Shown: piece by piece, positions 5,685 to 9,504 of the stretch
How positions within the stretch are numbered: the first letter of the stretch is position 1
Layout: every line of letters begins with the position of its first letter
Source of the DNA: Chloroflexota bacterium
GTDB lineage: Bacteria; Chloroflexota; Anaerolineae; 4572-78; J111
Length of the DNA stretch: 9,504 bases
NCBI GenBank assembly: GCA_003695455.1
Contig: RFJF01000320.1
Location: 1 to 9,504 of the forward strand
Direction of reading: 5' to 3'
The notes under the pieces: model-generated
What the model was told of the DNA's origin: nothing
What the model saw: only the letters and a program-made list of their open reading frames with translations
Databases searched by the model: none
Position numbers and translations under genes: made by a program

Positions 5685-8000
5685 ATGAATGATTCGCAAG
5701 CGCCGGCTTCCGGCGCTAAATTTTACGGCTTCTCCCGGCTTTCGACCCGCTACGCCCTGCACCTCACCCTGTTCCTGTTTTTGCTGGCCGTCTACCTGCT
5801 GACGTTTACCCCCCGCGTTAACTCCAGCGACGGGCTGGCCATGTTCGCCACCGCCGAAAGCCTGGTGCGGCGCGGTGCGCTGGATGTGGAGCAAATCCGC
5901 TGGATGGATTTGCAGCAGGGAACTTACGGGCTGGATGGCCTGCTCTACTCGCGCAAAGGGGTGGGTGTGCCGCTGGGCATGCTGCCGCTGGTGGCGCTCG
6001 GTTTGGCCGTGCCCGCGTTTGGCCCGGTCAGCGCCGGGCTGCTCTTCAACGCCATTGTAACTGCCCTCACCGGGGTGCTGCTGCTGGTTTACGTGGAACT
6101 GCTCGGCTTTGCCCGCCGCACCGGTTTGCTGGCCGCGCTGATTTTTGGCCTGTCCACGCTGGCCTGGCCCTACGCCAAATCCCTCTTCAGCGACCCCTTT
6201 TCCGGCCTGCTTCTGCTGGCGGCGGCGCTGGCGTTGCTCAAATTCAGGCACACGGCGCACCTGCGCTGGGCATTTCTGGCCGGGCTGCTGCTGGGCTGGA
6301 ACGTTGCCACCCGCTACGCCGAAGCCCTCTTTCTGCCGGTTTTTGGCCTGCTCCTGCTCTACTACGGATTTACGATTTACGATTTACGATTTACGACCAA
6401 CCCATCACAATTTAAAATTCACAATTCAAAATTCACAATTGCTATTCTGGCCTTTGCCGCCCCCATCCTCCTCACCGGCCTGGCGCTGATGGCCTTCAAC
6501 CTGTCCCGCTACGGCAATCCGTTCAACACCGGCTACCTGCCCACCGAAACCTTCAGCGCCATCTGGCTCGACGGCATTGTGGGCCAGCTTGCCAGCCCCG
6601 GCCGCGGCCTGTTCCTCTTTTCGCCGGTGTTCCTGCTGAGCCTGTGGGGGTTTTTCCCCTTCCTGCGCCGCCGCCCCGCCGAGGCGCTGCTGGCCGCAGG
6701 GATCATCCTCATTCACCTGCTGCTGTACGGCAAATGGTTTATGTGGCACGGCGGCTACGCCTGGGGGCCGCGTTTTCTCATCCCCACCCTGCCCTTTTGG
6801 GCGCTGCTGCTGGCCCCCATTGTCAAAAAAGCAACCCAAGCCAACACGCAACACGCAACACGTTTTACGCTTTACGTTTTACGATTTGCGCTGCCGGCGC
6901 TGGTTGCGCTGGGCGTGCTGATTCAACTGCCTCTGCTGCTGGTAGATTTTGGCGATTATATGGGCTGGCTGCTGGACACCGGCCTGCCTCTGTTCGACCG
7001 CCAAACCTTTTTCAACCCGGCCTACTCGCCCTTTGCCGCCGTGTGGCCCTTCATTTCGATGCGCAATCTGGACCTGGCCTGGGCCTGGCATGGGCAAATC
7101 AACGGAGCGCTGCTGGCGGCGCTGCTGGCCAACGTGGTGGTCTGCGGCGCGGCGCTTTGGCAGGCCGCCCGCCAAAATCGGGCGCCGCTGGCCGTGCCTG
7201 CGTTGCTGACCTCGCTGGCTGCCGCGGTGCTGCTGCTGGGGCACGCCCATCGCCTGCCCCCCGAACCCCTGCAACTGGCCGTGGCGGAACTCAACCGGGG
7301 CGTCACCCCCGCCGACGCCGTTATCACCAACGGCCCGCAGCTCACCCCCCTTTTTGCCGAGCGCTACCGGGGCCGTGCTCCCGTGCTGGGGCTGAACGCC
7401 GGCGGCTTCCCCCTGCCCGGCGACACCGCCCGGCGGCTGGCCCAAATTACCACCGCCCACCGGCAGGTGTGGCTGCTGCCCAACGCCATCCCTGCCGCCG
7501 AAAGCGCCATTGAGCAAACGCTGCTGCGCGAAATGGCGCGGGTGCGCGATCAGGATTTTCAGGGCCAGCGATTACTGCTCTTTGTCCAACCACCAGACTT
7601 CGCCGATGCCGCGCCGTCCGGTGCGCTCTTTGAGCAGGCCATCCAACTGCAAAGCATCGCCGCGCCAGAGCAGGCATCCCCCGGAACGGCGCTGGCGGTG
7701 GAACTGGTCTGGCAAGCCGGCGCGCCGGTCAACGAGGATTTGCACGTCTTTATTCACCTGCTCAACGCGCAGGGCCAACTGGTTGCCCAGGCCGACGGCC
7801 AGCCGGCACAGTGGCAGCGCCCCACCTCAACCTGGACCCCCGGCGAAACCATTGTGGACCGCTACGGCCTCTGGATTCCGCCGGACGCCGCGCCCGGCCC
7901 GGCCCGGCTGCGCATCGGGCTGTACCGGCCCCAAACCGGCGAACGGCTGCATCTCCCCTCCGGCGATGACGCGGTGGAACATTCCCTGCGCATCCAATAA
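5685..8000 (+). CDS. GT-C glycosyltransferase (GT39/PMT-like) with C-terminal beta-sandwich domain
   Basis: A 771-residue protein with about 12 membrane helices (roughly 24-530) and a long soluble C-terminus. The first outer loop has the GT-C acidic site, PRVNSSDGLAMFATAESL (D49). A second acidic loop is YAKSLFSDP (D170). RYGNPFNTGY (275-284), SPGRGLFLFSPVFLLSLWG (304-322) and WHGGYAWGPRFLIPTLP (354-370) are recognisable blocks of phospholipid-carrier-dependent glycosyltransferases common in Chloroflexota. Residues about 535-635 form an outer-facing alpha/beta region (VITNGPQLTPLFAERYRGR). Residues about 645-765 look like an all-beta sandwich (LAVELVWQAGAPVNEDLHVFIHLLNAQGQ and onward) that could bind glycan. 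It likely glycosylates an envelope acceptor outside the membrane; donor and acceptor are unknown. Two cytoplasm-side loops (about 227-252 and 387-402) are encoded by 7-bp repeat arrays. No clear Shine-Dalgarno precedes ATG 5685, and a strong hairpin begins 12 nt after it. Confidence 0.82.
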   Translation: MNDSQAPASGAKFYGFSRLSTRYALHLTLFLFLLAVYLLTFTPRVNSSDGLAMFATAESLVRRGALDVEQIRWMDLQQGTYGLDGLLYSRKGVGVPLGMLPLVALGLAVPAFGPVSAGLLFNAIVTALTGVLLLVYVELLGFARRTGLLAALIFGLSTLAWPYAKSLFSDPFSGLLLLAAALALLKFRHTAHLRWAFLAGLLLGWNVATRYAEALFLPVFGLLLLYYGFTIYDLRFTTNPSQFKIHNSKFTIAILAFAAPILLTGLALMAFNLSRYGNPFNTGYLPTETFSAIWLDGIVGQLASPGRGLFLFSPVFLLSLWGFFPFLRRRPAEALLAAGIILIHLLLYGKWFMWHGGYAWGPRFLIPTLPFWALLLAPIVKKATQANTQHATRFTLYVLRFALPALVALGVLIQLPLLLVDFGDYMGWLLDTGLPLFDRQTFFNPAYSPFAAVWPFISMRNLDLAWAWHGQINGALLAALLANVVVCGAALWQAARQNRAPLAVPALLTSLAAAVLLLGHAHRLPPEPLQLAVAELNRGVTPADAVITNGPQLTPLFAERYRGRAPVLGLNAGGFPLPGDTARRLAQITTAHRQVWLLPNAIPAAESAIEQTLLREMARVRDQDFQGQRLLLFVQPPDFADAAPSGALFEQAIQLQSIAAPEQASPGTALAVELVWQAGAPVNEDLHVFIHLLNAQGQLVAQADGQPAQWQRPTSTWTPGETIVDRYGLWIPPDAAPGPARLRIGLYRPQTGERLHLPSGDDAVEHSLRIQ
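5699..5717 (+). other. Perfect 8-bp hairpin in the first codons of the second GT-C gene
   Basis: AGCGCCGG (5699-5706) and CCGGCGCT (5710-5717) are exact reverse complements around a CTT loop, followed by AAATTTT. The shape resembles a weak intrinsic terminator for the vapBC transcript, or a structure that hinders initiation at ATG 5685. It encodes APASGA, so chance within a GC-rich N-terminus is also possible. The T-run is only four bases and is separated from the stem by AAA, which argues against efficient termination. Confidence 0.4.
6363..6440 (+). repeat. Intragenic composite 7-bp repeat array (TACGATT then CACAATT)
   Basis: The first part is TACGATT three times (6371-6391), flanked by TACGGATT (6363) and TACGA (6392). 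ACG recurs at 6372, 6379, 6386 and 6393. After a 9-bp gap, five further heptads run from 6406 to 6440: CACAATT, TAAAATT, CACAATT, CAAAATT, CACAATT. The whole block is 78 bp (26 codons), in frame, and encodes FTIYDLRFTT then SQFKIHNSKFTI between two membrane helices of the second glycosyltransferase. It is strikingly AT-rich inside a GC-rich gene. Confidence 0.85.
6843..6891 (+). repeat. Intragenic 7-bp repeat array (AACACGN then TTTACGN)
   Basis: Seven consecutive heptads without gap: AACACGC twice, AACACGT, TTTACGC, TTTACGT, TTTACGA, TTTGCGC. ACG recurs every 7 bp from 6846 to 6881. The array encodes NTQHATRFTLYVLRF just after a helix ending PIVKK, before the next helix. Its words match those at 728-762, at the N-terminus of the GT87-like protein, where the encoded peptide is SRFTQHVLRL. 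Confidence 0.85.
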
Positions 8001-8003
8001 AAA

Positions 8004-8032
8004 AGGGCGAGCGAAAATTCTCCGCTCACCCT
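8004..8032 (-). terminator. Intrinsic terminator for the convergent - strand gene (possibly bidirectional)
   Basis: AGGGCGAGCG (8004-8013) pairs with CGCTCACCCT (8023-8032) around a 9-nt loop. On the - strand the single imperfect pair becomes a G-U wobble, so all ten pairs form, and the stem is followed by six U residues, then AUU. This lies 23 nt after the - strand stop codon. On the + strand the same position is a C-A mismatch and the downstream tract is only GT-rich (gttggttgttgt), so termination of the + gene would be weaker. The U-tract template overlaps the TAA stop of the + gene (7998-8000). Confidence 0.75.
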
Positions 8033-8055
8033 GTTGGTTGTTGTCTGCCAACCGG

Positions 8056-9504
8056 CTAATTTTTCATCACTACCGGCAAATAAGTTAATCGATTCCCAAC
8101 CGTCACCATCACGGTATCCCCACTGCTACCCAATCCGAAGCTGTCCGTCACCGTCAGCGTAAAGGTGAACACCCCCGCACTATTCGCCGTGAACGTCGGC
8201 GACACCGCCGCACTGCTGCTCAACGTCATCCCCGGCGAACCGCCCGTTTGCACCCAGCCGAAACTCAGCGGCGTGTGGCCGTCCGGGTCACTGCTGCCGG
8301 AACCGTCCAGCGTCACCGTACTGCCGGGGGATACATTTTGATTCGTCCCGGCGTTCGCTACCGGCGGCTGGTTGCTCACCGTCACCTGCACCGTGTCGCC
8401 GCTGCTGCTCAACCCAAAGTTGTCCGTTACTGTCAGCGTGAAGGTGAACACCCCCGCACTATTCGCCGTGAACGTGGGTGACACCGCCGCACTACTGCTC
8501 AACGTCATCCCCGGCGAGCCGCCCGTTTGCACCCAGCCGTACGTCAGTGAATCACCGTTGGCATCGCTGCTGCCGGAACCGTCGAGCGTGACCGTCACGC
8601 CCTGGGTCACACCTTGGTCTGTTCCCGCATTGGCTACCGGCGGCTGGTTACTGACCGTCACCCCCGCCGAGGCACTGTTATTGGCCGGGGTCACTTCGCC
8701 GGTGGCGGTGATGGTAGCCGTGTTGGTGAACACGCTCACCGCCAGCGGGTTACTCAGCACAGCGGTGACGGTAATCGTCCCGCCCTGTCCCGGCAAAAGG
8801 TCGGCGGTGCGCCACTCGTAGGCCGGGCTGGCTCCGGTGTTGGTGATGGCCACACCGCTGCTGAGCACGCTGGCATTTGTGACGCTGACCGGCAGCGAAT
8901 CGCTGATGATGACCCCGGTTGCCAGTCCGGCCCCGACGTTAGAAAATGTGAGGGTGTAGGTGATGGTTTGGCCGGGCAGGGCCGCGGACGGAGATACCCT
9001 CTTTTGAATGGACACATCCGGCGGCGACTCATTCAGGTAAACCACGTTCTGATCGCCCCAATAATTGCCCACCGCCACGTCGAGATCGCCGTCGCCGTCC
9101 ACGTCACCCGGTACTACACTGTAGGTTAAGTCGTTGGCCGGGCCAAACTCACTGCCCGCGGAAAAACTCCCCGACCCATTGTTGAAATAAACAACATTTA
9201 TTTCGCCTTCATTGCCCACGATCAAGTCAAGGTCGCCGTCACCGTCCACATCCGCCAGCGCCACGCTGTTGGTTGAATCCGCACCGGTGCCAAAATTACT
9301 CCCGCCGGTAAACGTGCCGCTGCCGTTATTCAGGTAGATTTTGTTTTGCCCCTGGTAATTTCCCACGGCCAAATCAAGGTCGCCGTCGCCGTCCACGTCT
9401 CCCGATGCAATGCTCCAGGTGGCATCTGTACCCGTGCCAAAGTTGATTCCGCCGGCGGCAAAGGTGCCATCGCCATTGTTCAGGTAGATTTTGTCCTGCT
9501 CGTC
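8056..9504 (-). CDS. Secreted FG-GAP/VCBS-DUF11-PKD repeat surface protein, 5'-incomplete
   Basis: The frame is open at the window edge; 482 residues are visible to TAG at 8056-8058. In order: at least three FG-GAP/VCBS-type repeats with the calcium-binding motif DVDGDGDLD and LNNGSGTF loops; a DUF11-like domain (8650-9015: VSPSAALPGQTITYTLTFSNVG, then SDSLP, NTATI, NNSA); two PKD/Ig-like domains (NQPPVANAG, LDGSGSSD, GVFTFTLTVTD); and a short tail, NRLTYLPVVMKN. This architecture is extracellular: beta-propeller blades followed by stalk-like beta domains, suggesting a cell-surface or secreted protein for adhesion or binding. The signal peptide should lie beyond the window. The GTG at 9394-9396 is an internal valine codon, not a start. 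The tail resembles a C-terminal YLP motif I recall from many Chloroflexota exported proteins; a sorting role is inference. It converges on the glycosyltransferase operon and shares a terminator hairpin with it. Confidence 0.85.
   Translation of the reverse strand, partial: DEQDKIYLNNGDGTFAAGGINFGTGTDATWSIASGDVDGDGDLDLAVGNYQGQNKIYLNNGSGTFTGGSNFGTGADSTNSVALADVDGDGDLDLIVGNEGEINVVYFNNGSGSFSAGSEFGPANDLTYSVVPGDVDGDGDLDVAVGNYWGDQNVVYLNESPPDVSIQKRVSPSAALPGQTITYTLTFSNVGAGLATGVIISDSLPVSVTNASVLSSGVAITNTGASPAYEWRTADLLPGQGGTITVTAVLSNPLAVSVFTNTATITATGEVTPANNSASAGVTVSNQPPVANAGTDQGVTQGVTVTLDGSGSSDANGDSLTYGWVQTGGSPGMTLSSSAAVSPTFTANSAGVFTFTLTVTDNFGLSSSGDTVQVTVSNQPPVANAGTNQNVSPGSTVTLDGSGSSDPDGHTPLSFGWVQTGGSPGMTLSSSAAVSPTFTANSAGVFTFTLTVTDSFGLGSSGDTVMVTVGNRLTYLPVVMKN
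8095..8649 (-). repeat. Tandem duplication of a PKD-domain coding unit (276 and 279 bp)
   Basis: Two adjacent units, 8374-8649 (92 codons) and 8095-8373 (93 codons), encode PKD-like domains with 16 differences over 93 aligned positions, counting one gap. A central block of 39 residues from GWVQTGG to TLTVTD is identical, and the DNA there differs at only a handful of positions, mostly synonymous. This indicates recent duplication or gene conversion. Confidence 0.85.
9106..9399 (-). repeat. 147-bp tandem repeats encoding FG-GAP/VCBS units
   Basis: The DVDGDGD coding motif recurs with exact 147-bp (49-codon) spacing: CGCCGTC-type cores start at 9087, 9234 and 9381 on the + strand. Two complete units are 9253-9399 and 9106-9252. 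A truncated third unit (9016-9105) leads into the DUF11 region, and a further unit is cut by the window edge. Confidence 0.85.

Noticed and set aside
6363..6891. CRISPR-like or direct-repeat array
   Set aside because: The units are 7 bp, adjacent, without unique spacers, and lie inside a coding frame; no cas genes are present.
6644..7513. Open frame on the + strand in another frame within the second GT-C gene
   Set aside because: It is alanine/glycine/arginine-rich without motifs, and overlaps conserved GT-C blocks and helices in the true frame.
8004..8032. Main terminator for the + strand glycosyltransferase gene
   Set aside because: On the + strand the stem has a C-A mismatch and is followed by a GT-rich tract instead of a U-run; it fits the - strand gene better, though weak bidirectional use remains possible.

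Overview
The window looks like part of a Chloroflexota chromosome, probably of the Anaerolineae/Caldilineae type. This is inferred from the GC-rich, CTG/GCC-heavy coding style, the accumulation of multi-spanning GT-C glycosyltransferases, one of which carries a C-terminal beta-sandwich, and a secreted FG-GAP/DUF11/PKD protein ending in YLPVVMKN. No rRNA, tRNA, CRISPR array, transposase or replication origin was seen. The taxonomic call rests on style and gene families, not on a marker gene.

Layout on the + strand: (1) the 3' end of a flippase-like LPG-synthase-TM/UPF0104 membrane protein (to 638); (2) a junction filled by 7-bp repeats (639-762) that also contains the start codon of (3) a GT87-like GT-C glycosyltransferase (697-2571); (4) an MFS transporter fused to C-terminal HEAT repeats (2582-4879), 10 nt behind it with its own Shine-Dalgarno; (5) a VapBC-type toxin-antitoxin pair (4954-5647) with a clear sigma70-type promoter and an operator-like inverted repeat; (6) a second large GT-C glycosyltransferase (5685-8000). 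A terminator hairpin at 8004-8032 separates these from (7) a convergent, 5'-incomplete gene on the - strand (8056-9504) for a secreted, calcium-binding, repeat-rich surface protein.

Genes 1, 2 and 6 plausibly serve cell-envelope glycan or lipid-linked sugar metabolism: GT-C enzymes take sugars from polyprenyl-phosphate donors on the outer face of the membrane, and UPF0104 proteins often sit beside them. The substrate of the MFS-HEAT protein cannot be told from sequence. VapBC looks like an independently transcribed, more AT-rich insertion.

The most unusual signal is a family of degenerate 7-bp repeats in five places (639-762, 1128-1176, 1450-1491, 6363-6440, 6843-6891), built from a few words: GCGAATG/CGCCATT, CACAATT, TTTACGN and AACACGN. 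Four arrays lie partly or wholly inside the two GT-C genes, always in hydrophilic segments outside the membrane helices. Because 7 and 3 share no factor, a perfect heptamer array encodes the same cyclic heptapeptide in all three frames. Every word used inside genes is stop-free in its orientation there, whereas the CAAATGA word at the gene start is not.
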